A DNA stretch of 46,422 nucleotides from an uncultured Rhodospirillales bacterium. GTDB lineage: Bacteria; Pseudomonadota; Alphaproteobacteria; Acetobacterales; Acetobacteraceae. This document shows positions 24,892-34,106 of this stretch, one piece after another; position 1 is the first letter of the stretch, and every line of letters starts with the position of its first letter. The position numbers and the translations under genes were made by a program. The stretch lies in NCBI GenBank assembly GCA_903891315.1, contig CAITEF010000226.1, positions 1 through 46,422 on the forward strand, given 5' to 3'. The notes beneath the pieces are model-generated. The model did not search any database and was not told where the DNA came from. It saw nothing but the letters and a program-made list of their open reading frames with translations.

Positions 24892-26184
24892 TCAGCCGCG
24901 CGTGATGATGCTGTCACATTCGCGCATGAAATCCCTTGCCGCTTCCGTCACCGATTTCTTCCCGAAGCCGATGATTTCGTTGGTGCGCACCATCAATGCC
25001 AGAACCTCCCCTGCCCCACGCGGCGGCGGCGGCGGTAGGTCGCGCACTTTGTCGGAGATGAAGGCGATGTAGTTCAGCCCCCGGCGGCTGATCGTATCGA
25101 GCGACGGCTCAATCGCGTCGCGCACCGGCTTGGAGGCCGGAATACCGCGCTCCACGCCGAGAATTTTGCCCGCCTCGATATCGGCGACGAAATAACTCAA
25201 CAGCCGTGCTGCGGCCTCAGGTGCCTTGCTGGTGGCGGCGATGCTCCACATCTGCGACGGCTTGAGATACTGGCCGGATTTCGTCTTCGAACTGCCCGCC
25301 GGATACATCGCGATGTCGAGCTTGCGCTTGTTCAGCGCCTGGAAGCCGACATGCTGGTTCGAGTTCGAGAAGGTCAGCGCCGCCTTGCCTTGCGTGAGAC
25401 CGTTGGTGTCGATGTCGAGTTTGTCGAGCGACTGCACCTCGGGTGGCACGCAGCTGCCTTGGGCGCGCAGTTTCGCCCAAAAGCCGAACCAATCCGCCAT
25501 ATCCTCGGCATTTGCGCCGAATTTGCCATCCTGCGTGTACATGAACTTACCACGCTCAGCGAGCCAGCACTCAAAACCCGGGCCGGAGCCACCATTGTCG
25601 GTCATGCCCCAATAGCCTGGACGATTGGCAGCCTTGGTGAGAGCAGCGGCGCGTTCGCCAAGCTCGTCCCAGTTCATCGGCCACTCGGGGATCGGGATGC
25701 CAAACTGCTCGAAGGTCTCGCGATCATAGATCAGCGCCGTCGAGTTCAGGCCGAGGCTGACGCCATAAATCTTGCCATCGACCTTGCAACCATCGATCGA
25801 TTGCTGGGTGAAGCCGCTGAGATCGATCTCCTTGCCGACGAATTGGTCGAGCGGCAGCAAAGCTCGGCGGCGCGCATAGTCGAAGATATAGCCGAAATCC
25901 ATCTGGATCAGATCGGCCAGATTGCGCCCAGCCGCCTGGGTCGCCATCCGCGTCCAGTAATCGCCCCACCCCAGCGTCTCACCGGTGATGGTGACACCGG
26001 GATGGGCGGCCATATACATCTCGTCGACCTTGTTGGTGCGGTCAGCGCGTTCCTTCGCCCCCCACCAATAGGTCCGCAACCGCGTCGCGGCCTGTGCCTG
26101 TGCGCCGCGCGGCAGCGACGCCATCGCAGCCAAAGCGGCCGATCCGCTGAGGATAGTCCGTCGATTGACACCAAACCGGTTCAT
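24892..26184 (-). CDS. Extracellular sugar-binding protein of ABC transporter, Tat-type signal
   Basis: Periplasmic family 1 solute-binding protein of 430 residues. The N-terminus has a twin-arginine-like motif (NRRTILSG), a hydrophobic core and a possible AQA cleavage site near residue 31. The mature part has the family-1 pattern: WWGAKERADR at the start, GVSLGLNSTALIYDRETFEQFG in the hinge region and GKAALTFSNSNQH. It is the first gene of the minus-strand sugar operon and has AAGGGGAAACG upstream of its ATG. The ligand is probably a sugar, sugar acid or polyol, judging from the linked dehydrogenases and lactonase. Confidence 0.9.
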   Translation of the reverse strand: MNRFGVNRRTILSGSAALAAMASLPRGAQAQAATRLRTYWWGAKERADRTNKVDEMYMAAHPGVTITGETLGWGDYWTRMATQAAGRNLADLIQMDFGYIFDYARRRALLPLDQFVGKEIDLSGFTQQSIDGCKVDGKIYGVSLGLNSTALIYDRETFEQFGIPIPEWPMNWDELGERAAALTKAANRPGYWGMTDNGGSGPGFECWLAERGKFMYTQDGKFGANAEDMADWFGFWAKLRAQGSCVPPEVQSLDKLDIDTNGLTQGKAALTFSNSNQHVGFQALNKRKLDIAMYPAGSSKTKSGQYLKPSQMWSIAATSKAPEAAARLLSYFVADIEAGKILGVERGIPASKPVRDAIEPSLDTISRRGLNYIAFISDKVRDLPPPPPRGAGEVLALMVRTNEIIGFGKKSVTEAARDFMRECDSIITRG

Positions 26185-26342
26185 CTCGTTTCCCCTTCAG
26201 AGTCCCGCATATGCAGCGGCGTATTTTTTTTGTTCCGCACCGATTGAAGCATTGGCTTCCAGGCGACGGAAGGTAGCGCTATCGTGGCGTGCCCTCGCCT
26301 GAAAGACAAGCCGCGTGGCGGGATGGTGTGAGGGGAGACGCA
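26185..26342. promoter_or_regulatory. Divergent promoter region of the sugar operon and a Gfo/Idh/MocA gene
   Basis: This 158-base gap separates two divergent start codons and must hold promoters for both. It contains a T8 tract near 26224-26231 and the 8-base palindrome GCATATGC at 26207-26214. I see no convincing sigma-70 hexamer pair and no local regulator gene. Confidence 0.4.
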
Positions 26343-27719
26343 ATGAAAACCTATGCCATCGTCGGGACCGGCCATCGGTCCTATATGTATCTCAACGCGC
26401 TGATTGGCCCGCACGCCGAAGACGGCCGCTTGGTCGGGCTGTGCGATCTCAATATCGGCCGCGCCGAGACCGCCGCCCGTGTCGCGGCAGGCAAGGGCTT
26501 CTCAGTGCCGGTCTATGCCCATACCGATTTCGACCGAATGATCGCTGAGCAATCACCGGATCGGGTGATCGTCACCGTGCCGGACAATATCCACGCGATC
26601 TATATCGAGCGCGCGCTGGATCTCGGCTGTGACGTGATCACCGAAAAGCCGCTCACGATGAATGCCGAAGCCTGCGCGCGAATCCTCGCGGCGCGCAGGC
26701 GGACAGGACGTTCAGTGATCGTTGGCTTCAACTACCGCTATTCCCCGGTGCGCACGCTGGTCAAACAGGTGCTGATGTCCGGCATCATCGGCCATGTGCA
26801 GAACTGCACCTTCGAGTGGCTGCTCGACACCCATCACGGTGCTGATTATTTCCGCCGCTGGCACCGCACAAAATCCAACTCCGGCGGGCTGTTCGTCCAC
26901 AAGGCGACGCATCATTTCGATCTGCTGAACTGGTGGCTCGGCACCACACCGCGCCGGGTGACGGCGCTGGGGCGGCGGGTGTTCTATCGGCCCGAGATCG
27001 GCGATGCCATTGGCCTGACCGCACGCGGCGAGCGCTGCACCGGATGCCGCGAGTTCGAGCGCTGCGGCTTCCGCCTCGATATCGCGGACAATGCGCATTT
27101 GACCGATCTTTACGCCGAAAACGAGCATATTGACGGGTATTTGCGCGACAAATGCGTGTTCAGCCCAGATATCGATATCGAAGACTCAATGAATGCGATG
27201 ATCGAATACGACAACGGCGTTGTCGCGAATTACGTGCTCACCGCCTACAACCCTCAGGAAGGCTACCGCGTGGTGTTCGACGGCACGCGGGGACGGCTGG
27301 AATTGCTCAATGTTGAGCGGAGCCACGTCCAGCCTGACGGCCGTCTGGTAAGGCCCGCGTTGGAAGAGACCAACCGGGTCCGGGTGCAACCGCATTTCGG
27401 GCGGACCTATGAGATGGCGCTGCCGAAAGCGACCGGCCTGCATGGCGGCGGCGACAAGGTGATGCTGGGTCGGCTGTTCGGGCCTGCCTCGAACGACGAA
27501 TATGGCCATGTTGCCGATGACCGTGCCGGTGCGTGGTCGGCAATGGTAGGGATTGCCGCCAACGAATCCCTAAAATCCGGAAGCGCCGTGGTGCTGCGCG
27601 ATCTCGTCGAAGGCGTTGAAACCCCGGATCTCGTCGCCGAGCCTTACGGTGCGGCGCGGATCTGGCAGGATTTCGACCCTGAACTTTACCCGTTCCTGGA
27701 GGGGGCGGAGATCGTGTGA
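26343..27719 (+). CDS. Gfo/Idh/MocA family oxidoreductase with four-cysteine insertion
   Basis: Protein of 458 residues, longer than typical family members. The Rossmann domain opens with AIVGTGHRSYMY, the conserved Lys is in TEKPLTM, and the catalytic-region segment is GGLFVHKATHHFDLLNWW. An insertion holds C232, C235, C241 (ERCTGCREFERCGF) and C271 (RDKCVFSPD), which could bind zinc. The ATG at 26343 has AGGGGAGA upstream. Transcribed divergently from the sugar importer, it is a third dehydrogenase for the same sugar or polyol pathway. Confidence 0.88.
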   Translation: MKTYAIVGTGHRSYMYLNALIGPHAEDGRLVGLCDLNIGRAETAARVAAGKGFSVPVYAHTDFDRMIAEQSPDRVIVTVPDNIHAIYIERALDLGCDVITEKPLTMNAEACARILAARRRTGRSVIVGFNYRYSPVRTLVKQVLMSGIIGHVQNCTFEWLLDTHHGADYFRRWHRTKSNSGGLFVHKATHHFDLLNWWLGTTPRRVTALGRRVFYRPEIGDAIGLTARGERCTGCREFERCGFRLDIADNAHLTDLYAENEHIDGYLRDKCVFSPDIDIEDSMNAMIEYDNGVVANYVLTAYNPQEGYRVVFDGTRGRLELLNVERSHVQPDGRLVRPALEETNRVRVQPHFGRTYEMALPKATGLHGGGDKVMLGRLFGPASNDEYGHVADDRAGAWSAMVGIAANESLKSGSAVVLRDLVEGVETPDLVAEPYGAARIWQDFDPELYPFLEGAEIV

Positions 27720-27795
27720 TCAATCTCCAATCCCGGCGCTGAATACTCGAAACGGCAAATTTCGGCGGCTGGCCCGAGACTGTGGGTGAGACGGA
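27720..27795. other. Convergent intergenic gap without a clear terminator
   Basis: The 76 bases between the Gfo/Idh/MocA stop and the ATPase stop hold no gene and no strong hairpin; only a 5-base CGAAA/TTTCG stem is visible. Transcription from the two sides may overlap. Confidence 0.4.
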
Positions 27796-28857
27796 TCAGA
27801 CTGTGATGCAATCCTCTGGCGGCAGATGCACCAGGATGTTGTCCCCCGCCTGCGGCAGGTTGCGCCGCGCCACCAGATCCATTTGCAGAAAGCTGCCGCT
27901 GCCGAGATCGAGTTCGTATTGTGCCCGGTCGCCCAGATAGATCACCCGCAGCACCAGCGCCTTGCAGAGATTGTCGCTCTCGCGTGTCTCTGTCGGTACC
28001 AATCGGACGGAATGCGGTCGGATCACCAATGAGCCCAGATTGCGGGCAGCGGATAACGGCAGCGTCAGCCAATGCCCGCCCGCGACCAGAACCTCGGCCC
28101 CGTTGCTCCTGGTCTCCATGATCGGCAGCACATTGGCCTGTCCGATGAACTCAGCGACGAAGAGATCGGCGGGTTGCTCGTAGAGTTCCCTCGGAGAGCC
28201 GGATTGCACGATCCGGCCCTTGTTCATCACGTGAACCCGGTCAGACAATACCATCGCCTCCGTCTGGTCATGCGTGACATACACAGCCGTGAAGTGGAAC
28301 CGTTCGTGCAACGAGAGCAGCAGATTGCGCATCGACTCCCGCAATTGCGCATCGAGATTGGACAGCGGCTCGTCGAACAAGATCACCTCAGGCCGCGCCA
28401 CCATCGCCCGTGCAAGCGCGACGCGCTGCTGCTGACCGCCGGAGAGTTCGGACGGATAGCGCTGCGCCAGCCCGCCGAGTTCGACCATCTCCAGCATCTC
28501 CTGCACGCGCCCCGCCTGCTCACGTTGCGCCACGCCGCGCTGTTGCAACGGGAAGGCGACATTGCCGAACACCGTCTTGTGCGGCCAGACCGCGTAGCTC
28601 TGGAACACCATGCCGAGATTGCGCTCGCTGGTCCGCACCAGCTCGCGCTCATCGAACACGAGGCGCTCGCTGATCATCAGCGTGCCGGAACTCGGCTGCT
28701 CCAGCCCTGCGATCATCCGCAGCGTGGTTGTCTTCCCCGAGCCGCTGGGGCCGAGCAAGGTGACAAACTGGCCCGGCTCGACATCGAGCGACACATCGGC
28801 CACAGCGAAGACCGGGCCGTACTGCTTGCGGATATTGGCCAGGCGGATGCTGCTCAT
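27796..28857 (-). CDS. ABC transporter ATP-binding protein (UgpC/FbpC/PotA type)
   Basis: ATPase of 353 residues. Walker A is GPSGSGKTT at 36-44, signature LSGGQ at 138-142 and Walker B VILFDEP at 158-164, followed by a C-terminal TOBE-type region of about 120 residues, as in iron, polyamine and sugar importers. The ATG at 28857 overlaps the stop of the SMP-30 gene by four bases. It is the only ATPase near two ATPase-less importers: the iron-type permease of its own operon (31309-33003) and the CUT1 sugar permeases at 23143-24886. It may serve either or both. Confidence 0.9.
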   Translation of the reverse strand: MSSIRLANIRKQYGPVFAVADVSLDVEPGQFVTLLGPSGSGKTTTLRMIAGLEQPSSGTLMISERLVFDERELVRTSERNLGMVFQSYAVWPHKTVFGNVAFPLQQRGVAQREQAGRVQEMLEMVELGGLAQRYPSELSGGQQQRVALARAMVARPEVILFDEPLSNLDAQLRESMRNLLLSLHERFHFTAVYVTHDQTEAMVLSDRVHVMNKGRIVQSGSPRELYEQPADLFVAEFIGQANVLPIMETRSNGAEVLVAGGHWLTLPLSAARNLGSLVIRPHSVRLVPTETRESDNLCKALVLRVIYLGDRAQYELDLGSGSFLQMDLVARRNLPQAGDNILVHLPPEDCITV

Positions 28858-29741
28858 GCCGCCCCGCCGAACATCGGCTCCGGCAACCCACGCACACCGA
28901 CATGAACGGCGAGCAGGCAACCGGCAAGCGGCTGCTGGCGCAGATCCTCCTCGGACAGACGAAACCGCATCGAGGTGATGTAGAGTGTCGCCAGATCCGG
29001 CCCGCCGAACATCACGCTGGTGGGCCGAGTGATCGGCAGTTCAATCGAGCGGTCGAAAATGCCATCAGGTTGATAGCGCGAGATGCGCGACGCGCCGACC
29101 TCCGCCACCCAAATCCCGCCTTCCGCGTCCACCGTGCAGCCATCGGGATGGGCTGGGTCGCCGTGCGCGTAGACGATCAGCGGGCGACGGTTGGAAATCT
29201 TGCCGGAGGCGAGGTCGAAGTTACACGCGTCGATACGTCCGGGCCGCGTCTCGGTGTGGTAGAGCGTCTTGCCATCCGGGCTGAACGCAATGCCGTTGGA
29301 TACCACGAAGCCTGCGCTGTGATGCGTCACCGCGTAGTCGTGGCCCAACGAATACAACGAGCCGCGGGGATTGGTCACTTCCAGATCACGCGTGCCGACC
29401 CAGAGCCGCCCCATTTTGTCGCAGGCACCATCGTTGAATACCTCGATGGAGAAATCGACGCCGGTGAGCTTGATGCTGGTGAGCGCGCCACTGTCGAAGT
29501 CGAAGCGGGCGAGGCCTTTTTTGGTGACCAGCAACTGGCCACCCTCGGCGTGGTCGAAAATGCCGCCCGGTGCATAGGGCAGATCACGGGTCTCAGTCAG
29601 GCCAGTGGAAGGCTTGTGCCGCAGCACGCGACGGCCCGAGATGTCGATCCAATAGAGTGCCTGATCGCGCATTGACCACATCGGACCTTCACCGAGTATC
29701 GTCGGCGGCGCGTCGATGGCGGTGATTGCAGGGGTGGCCAT
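28854..29741 (-). CDS. SMP-30/gluconolactonase/LRE family protein
   Basis: Six-bladed beta-propeller lactonase of about 295 residues. Metal-ligand positions are recognisable: the Glu of ILGEGPMW, Asn in FNDGACDKMGRLWVGT, VVSNGIAFSPDGKTLYHTE, and DGCTVDAEGGIWVAE with its Asp. I prefer the ATG at 29741, six bases after GAGGAA; a GTG at 29747 would overlap the preceding stop but has no usable spacing. It could open a sugar lactone made by the nearby Gfo/Idh/MocA enzymes, though it is in the acyl-CoA operon. Confidence 0.87.
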   Translation of the reverse strand: MATPAITAIDAPPTILGEGPMWSMRDQALYWIDISGRRVLRHKPSTGLTETRDLPYAPGGIFDHAEGGQLLVTKKGLARFDFDSGALTSIKLTGVDFSIEVFNDGACDKMGRLWVGTRDLEVTNPRGSLYSLGHDYAVTHHSAGFVVSNGIAFSPDGKTLYHTETRPGRIDACNFDLASGKISNRRPLIVYAHGDPAHPDGCTVDAEGGIWVAEVGASRISRYQPDGIFDRSIELPITRPTSVMFGGPDLATLYITSMRFRLSEEDLRQQPLAGCLLAVHVGVRGLPEPMFGGAA

Positions 29742-29743
29742 GC

Positions 29744-30166
29744 TCACTTCCTCACCGGACGGAACTTCACCAGCGTGACCTCGTCCGTCACCGACTCGAA
29801 CACCGCCTCCACCTCCATGCCGATGGGCATTTCGTCCAACGTGCCGTGCTCAAGGCCCACGATATTGGTCATCAGCCGTGGCCCTTCATCGAGTTCCACC
29901 ATGGCGACATTGTAGGGCAGCGACTCTTCCATGCCGCTGAAATAGGAGCGGTGGAAGCGGCAATTCGTCCAGATTTTGCCGCGTCCGCTTAGTTCCTCGA
30001 AATGCACGCCCTCCTCGCCGCAGGTGCTGCACCAGGGCTCGAAATAGGTGTGGAAGGTGCCGCAATGGTTGCAGCGCGGCAGGATCAGACGGCCCTGTTT
30101 CGTCGCCTCCCAGAACGGGCGGGAGAGATGGTTGATGGGCGGCAATGGCTTGCGATACTCGCTCAT
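29744..30166 (-). CDS. Zn-ribbon/OB-fold protein (DUF35 family), thiolase partner
   Basis: Protein of 140 residues: an N-terminal helix, a zinc ribbon with C32, C35, C46 and C49 (CNHCG...CSTCG), and a C-terminal OB-fold (about 60-140). DUF35 proteins bind thiolase-superfamily enzymes and are needed for their activity or stability, as in the Ltp2-type steroid side-chain aldolases. The start overlaps the stop of the thiolase-like gene by four bases, as expected for a complex. Confidence 0.9.
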   Translation of the reverse strand: MSEYRKPLPPINHLSRPFWEATKQGRLILPRCNHCGTFHTYFEPWCSTCGEEGVHFEELSGRGKIWTNCRFHRSYFSGMEESLPYNVAMVELDEGPRLMTNIVGLEHGTLDEMPIGMEVEAVFESVTDEVTLVKFRPVRK

Positions 30167-31308
30167 GTCACGTCCCTCCCATAGATGATGGATGTACAGA
30201 TCGGCCCGCCTTGCAGATATTGCACGACATCGGCACCGGGCACCTGACGCGATCCCAATTCGCCGCGCACCTGCCTCACCGCCTCCACATTGAGCGCCCA
30301 GCCCTGCATGTAGCTCTCAGACAAATGCCCGCCGCTGGTGTTGGTTGGGTATTGCCCGCCAAGTTCCAACCTGCCGCCCTCGACGAACCGACCGCCCTCG
30401 CCCACCGGGCAATAGCCGAAGCCTTCCAGGCAGAAGAGCACGATGGGGGTGAAATTGTCGTAGATCATCAGGCTTTTGACATCCTCGCGCGTGACGCCCG
30501 CCATCGGGAAGACGCGCTTGGCGACTGACTGCATGGCGGCAAACCCGAAATCGTCCGGCAACTCGCCCTGCGCCAATCGCGAGGTCTGCGCGATGCCGCG
30601 CACATAGACCGGCGGTTTCGGGAAATCCTTGGCGCGGTCGCCTCGGGTGAGGATCATCGCGACCCCACCATCATTGATCAGGCAGTAATCCAGCAGCCGC
30701 AACGGCTCGGCGATGAACTTCGCCGCAATGTAGTCTTCCATGGTGATCGGCTTCTGCATCACCGCTTTGGAGTTATGCAGCGCATGTTTGCGGAACGCGA
30801 CCGACACCGCGCCAAGCTGCTCTGGCTTGGTGCCGTAGAGTTTCGCATGGCGCTGATAGAGCATCGCATGCACAGCACCGGGCGAGGTCATGCCATACGG
30901 CGACCAGAACTGATCCGCGCCGGTGCCATAGGAATCGTCCTTGCCGCCATATTTGGCACCCGCAGTGCGACCGTCATTGCCGTAGACGACGGCCACCGTG
31001 TTGACGAGGCCGGACAGAATTGCCTGCACGCCCAAGGCAATCGTGCCGCCGGTAATCCGCCCCGCCCCCGGCGTGCAGTTCAGCAGATGCGGCGACATGT
31101 TGGTGATCTGGACGAATTTTTGATAATCGGTGATGCGCTGGACGATCAGTCCGTCAATGTCCTTGAGCGAAATCCCGGCATCCGCTGCCGCCTCGCGCAG
31201 CGCCCAGATGCCAAGCGAGGTTTTGTCGTGGTCCGGCAGCCTGCCGAAATCCGTGGTCCCGACGCCCACGACAGCAACGCTGTCGCTGCGATTGCTCGCG
31301 ATGGACAT
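30163..31308 (-). CDS. Thiolase-superfamily protein (SCP2/lipid-transfer type) without N-terminal Cys
   Basis: Protein of 381 residues with the thiolase fold. The usual nucleophilic Cys is absent; the region reads GRITGG, with Thr86 near the expected place. The HDxF motif is YDNF (in SLMIYDNFTPIV), and the C-terminal NTSGGHLSE keeps the glycine pair and a His. This pattern fits non-thiolytic members such as retro-aldolases that cleave beta-hydroxyacyl-CoA, rather than an acetyl-CoA acyltransferase. The DUF35 partner follows immediately and an acyl-CoA ligase is in the same operon. Exact reaction not determined. Confidence 0.87.
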   Translation of the reverse strand: MSIASNRSDSVAVVGVGTTDFGRLPDHDKTSLGIWALREAAADAGISLKDIDGLIVQRITDYQKFVQITNMSPHLLNCTPGAGRITGGTIALGVQAILSGLVNTVAVVYGNDGRTAGAKYGGKDDSYGTGADQFWSPYGMTSPGAVHAMLYQRHAKLYGTKPEQLGAVSVAFRKHALHNSKAVMQKPITMEDYIAAKFIAEPLRLLDYCLINDGGVAMILTRGDRAKDFPKPPVYVRGIAQTSRLAQGELPDDFGFAAMQSVAKRVFPMAGVTREDVKSLMIYDNFTPIVLFCLEGFGYCPVGEGGRFVEGGRLELGGQYPTNTSGGHLSESYMQGWALNVEAVRQVRGELGSRQVPGADVVQYLQGGPICTSIIYGRDVT

Positions 31309-33003
31309 TCACGCTCTCCCTGTTTGCATTCTTGATCTCATCGCGGGCAGCGCCGTCCCCGCCAGCCACAGAAACGCCAACCCGGCCATCAGGATGACGA
31401 TCTGCACCAGCGCCAAGGCCGAGGCCTGCGAGTAATTGCCGTCGAACATATAGTTGAAGATCACCACCGGCAGGACGCTCGACGTGCTGGTGAACACCAG
31501 CGCGGAGGCGGTCAGCTCATTGAAGATTTGCGTCCCCACCACCGCCGCTGCCGAACGCATCGTGCCGGCCAGCAATGGGATGCGGATTTGCAGCGTGATC
31601 GTCAGGTCAGACGCTCCGCAGATCGCCGCCGCCTGATCGAGTTCGCGGCCAACCTGGATCAGCCCGGTCTCGAACATCCGCACCAGGATCGGCAGGAAGC
31701 GCGCCAGCATGACCAGGAAGATGATCGCAAGTGTGGCGTAGATCGGCGTGCGGATGTAAAGCCAGATCATGCCGAGCCCGATCAGCACGCCGGGCACCGC
31801 GATCGGAATGCTCGCCACCAGCCACGTCACCAGCGATAGAGCGCTCGGCTTGCGCACACGACCGAGTGCGACAAGGAAGGCGATCATCATCAGCAACACG
31901 GTGGAGCCCGCCGTGACGATGATGCTGTTGCCGAGGGCGGTGATCGCCAACTGGTCGGCCATGGTGTGGCGCAGATTGACCAGGGAGAGATCGGAGAGCG
32001 CGAAATCACCGGAGAAATAGGGCAGCAACGCCCGCAAAGTCAGCGCCAGAACGGGTAAAACCGAGCTGATGATCACGTAGATCAGCACAATCAGACAGCC
32101 GATCAGCGCGGGCAGGCTCCACGGCCCCGAGCGCATCACCGCGCGCGGCGATTTTGGGCCGATGGAGATAAAGCGCTCCTGCACGCGCACCGCATAGGCG
32201 TAGATCGCCATCCCGATCAGCGTCATCACCAGCAGCACGATGCCAATCGCCGACGCCTCGGCCTGATTGATCGGCCAATGCGTGGTCTTGGCGTAAATGG
32301 CATAGGACAGATTGCTGTAGCCATGCGGCACCAGCAGCAGGCCGGGGATGGAGAACATCTCCGCCGACAGTACAAACAAGATCACGAACGCCGACAGCAG
32401 CGACGGCCAGAGCATCGGCACGATGACGCCTAGAATGGTGCCGCGCGTATGTGCGCCGCACACGGCAGCTGCTTCCTCCAATTCCGGATTCAGACGGTCA
32501 AGCGAATGGCGGATCAGCGTGTAGCCATAGGGCACCAGAAACAGCGCCATGATGAACATTGCACCGCCATAGCTGAGGATGTTGATTGTCGGCAGACCAA
32601 GGGCTCGCAGCGCCACATTGATCATGCCGGTGTTCGGCTGGCCCAGCGTGATCCAGCCAATCGCGCCAACGAAGGGCGAGATGAAGATCGGCAGCATGAT
32701 GCCAACCTCTAGAAGCCCCCTGCCCGGCGGTCTTATGCGCGACATGATCCAGGCAAGTGCGACGCCGAACAACGTGCCCAGCAGAGCCACGTGGAACGCG
32801 ATCTCAAGTGTTGCCATCAGCGGTTTGAGATAGGCAGTGGTCAGAAACACCCGCGCCAAGGCTGTGGTGCCGAAACTCCCGCCCGGACCAGAGCGCAGCG
32901 CACCAAGCAGCATCGACAACACCGGCAACCCGGCCAGCGCGAACACCACTGCGAGCAGCAGGAGCGCTGGTAGGTTGCGGGGCAGTCGAAGGCGCGGCAT
33001 CAC
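31309..33003 (-). CDS. Iron(III)-type ABC transporter permease, fused double-domain
   Basis: Inner-membrane protein of 564 residues with about 12 hydrophobic segments and two permease domains in tandem, as in FbpB/AfuB. The two coupling loops are ELEEAAAVCGAHTRGTILG (first half) and ELDQAAAICGASDLTITLQ (second half). The stop lies directly against the start of the thiolase-like gene, and the start is three bases after the binding-protein gene. Though the family is named for Fe3+, many members carry other ligands; the acyl-CoA context suggests an organic acid or its metal complex. Confidence 0.9.
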   Translation of the reverse strand: MMPRLRLPRNLPALLLLAVVFALAGLPVLSMLLGALRSGPGGSFGTTALARVFLTTAYLKPLMATLEIAFHVALLGTLFGVALAWIMSRIRPPGRGLLEVGIMLPIFISPFVGAIGWITLGQPNTGMINVALRALGLPTINILSYGGAMFIMALFLVPYGYTLIRHSLDRLNPELEEAAAVCGAHTRGTILGVIVPMLWPSLLSAFVILFVLSAEMFSIPGLLLVPHGYSNLSYAIYAKTTHWPINQAEASAIGIVLLVMTLIGMAIYAYAVRVQERFISIGPKSPRAVMRSGPWSLPALIGCLIVLIYVIISSVLPVLALTLRALLPYFSGDFALSDLSLVNLRHTMADQLAITALGNSIIVTAGSTVLLMMIAFLVALGRVRKPSALSLVTWLVASIPIAVPGVLIGLGMIWLYIRTPIYATLAIIFLVMLARFLPILVRMFETGLIQVGRELDQAAAICGASDLTITLQIRIPLLAGTMRSAAAVVGTQIFNELTASALVFTSTSSVLPVVIFNYMFDGNYSQASALALVQIVILMAGLAFLWLAGTALPAMRSRMQTGRA

Positions 33004-33006
33004 TGG

Positions 33007-34077
33007 TTACTGGTGCATGATGTTGGTGAAGATCTCCTGGTATTTCGGGCTGTTCTCGAACCAGTCCTTCAGATCGGGATGCCAAACCTCGCCGGGCGGG
33101 TGATACCAGCTCTCCTTGGCCACCCGCGCGATCCCGGCCCTGGTGTCGTCCAGATTCGTCAGGCTGGAGCGCATCGCGTAGATCGGCCCTTGCATCGCCA
33201 AGCCGCCATCGCGGCTGAGCAGCCAAGTGAGCAGCAGACGCGCCGCGTTGGGATGCGGCGATTCGGTGACGATGCCCCAGCCATTGCCCAAGCTCTCCAC
33301 CATCGGGTTGCTGTAGACGAAGCGAACCGGTGCGCCGGATTCAATCGTGCCGAGGGCAACCGCTTCCCATTGCGCCAGGAACGCAATCGGCTGCTGGCCG
33401 GAGATCAACGCATCGCGCGCTTGGGCGGTGTTGAGATAGATTGCCGGATTCTGTGCCTTCAACTGCTTGAGGTAGGGCTCACCCAAGCCCGGCGCGTTCA
33501 TCACATAAAGCAGCGGGGCCAGCACCACGCCAAATGCCGGTTCCACCAGAGAGATGCGGCCCTTGAAGGCGGGGTCGAGAATGCTCTTCCAATCAACGAG
33601 CTTGGCCGCCTCTGCGTCGGTGACGAATTTCGGGTTGTACATCACCACGTAGCGGCTGACATCGGAGTAGTAGATCGACGGTGCGAGCACGGTGGCCGAA
33701 GCACCCATGTCTTTCACATTCTCCGGGACCACCGGCACGAAGGCGTGTTGTGCCGCCAACGTGCTGTTCGCCCCGGCATCGGTGCCGGCGAAGACATCGA
33801 TGCGGTGCACGCCGGCTGCGAGTTCCTGCAACAGGCTTTGCGCGCCGGTGGTGCCCGCCTTGCGTTCCAGGTTCACGTGGATCTTGGGGTAGGCCTTGTT
33901 GAAATCGGCCATCAGCGCCTGCATCGCCTCCAAGGGCGAGCTGTATTGCAGTGTGACTTGGCCCTCTTTTTCGGCTGCGGCCACCAAGGCGGGCGTGATC
34001 GACAGCTTCTCCTGTGCAAGCACAGGCTGGGTGACGCCACCCAGCAAAGCCACCGCCGCCATCAGGATCTTCTTCAT
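33007..34077 (-). CDS. Extracellular solute-binding protein, AfuA/FbpA-like
   Basis: Periplasmic protein of about 356 residues with a Sec signal peptide (MKKILMAAVALLGG, ending near VLAQ). The mature part follows the family-1 iron-type pattern: YSSPLEAMQALMADFNKAYP, DVFAGTDAG and DWKSILDPAFKGRISLVEPAFG. ATG 34077 has GGGAGAA upstream; the frame to 34137 runs into the intergenic region and end of the ligase gene and is not favoured. It supplies ligand to the fused permease encoded next. Confidence 0.88.
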   Translation of the reverse strand: MKKILMAAVALLGGVTQPVLAQEKLSITPALVAAAEKEGQVTLQYSSPLEAMQALMADFNKAYPKIHVNLERKAGTTGAQSLLQELAAGVHRIDVFAGTDAGANSTLAAQHAFVPVVPENVKDMGASATVLAPSIYYSDVSRYVVMYNPKFVTDAEAAKLVDWKSILDPAFKGRISLVEPAFGVVLAPLLYVMNAPGLGEPYLKQLKAQNPAIYLNTAQARDALISGQQPIAFLAQWEAVALGTIESGAPVRFVYSNPMVESLGNGWGIVTESPHPNAARLLLTWLLSRDGGLAMQGPIYAMRSSLTNLDDTRAGIARVAKESWYHPPGEVWHPDLKDWFENSPKYQEIFTNIMHQ

Positions 34078-34106
34078 TCTTGTTCTCCCGAGCGTTGCTT
34101 TTTGCG

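Noticed and set aside
26207-26214. GCATATGC palindrome as an operator
   Set aside because: An 8-base palindrome is expected by chance, and no local regulator gene is present.
30163-31308. Acetyl-CoA acetyltransferase annotation
   Set aside because: The nucleophilic Cys and HDxF motif of true thiolases are missing.
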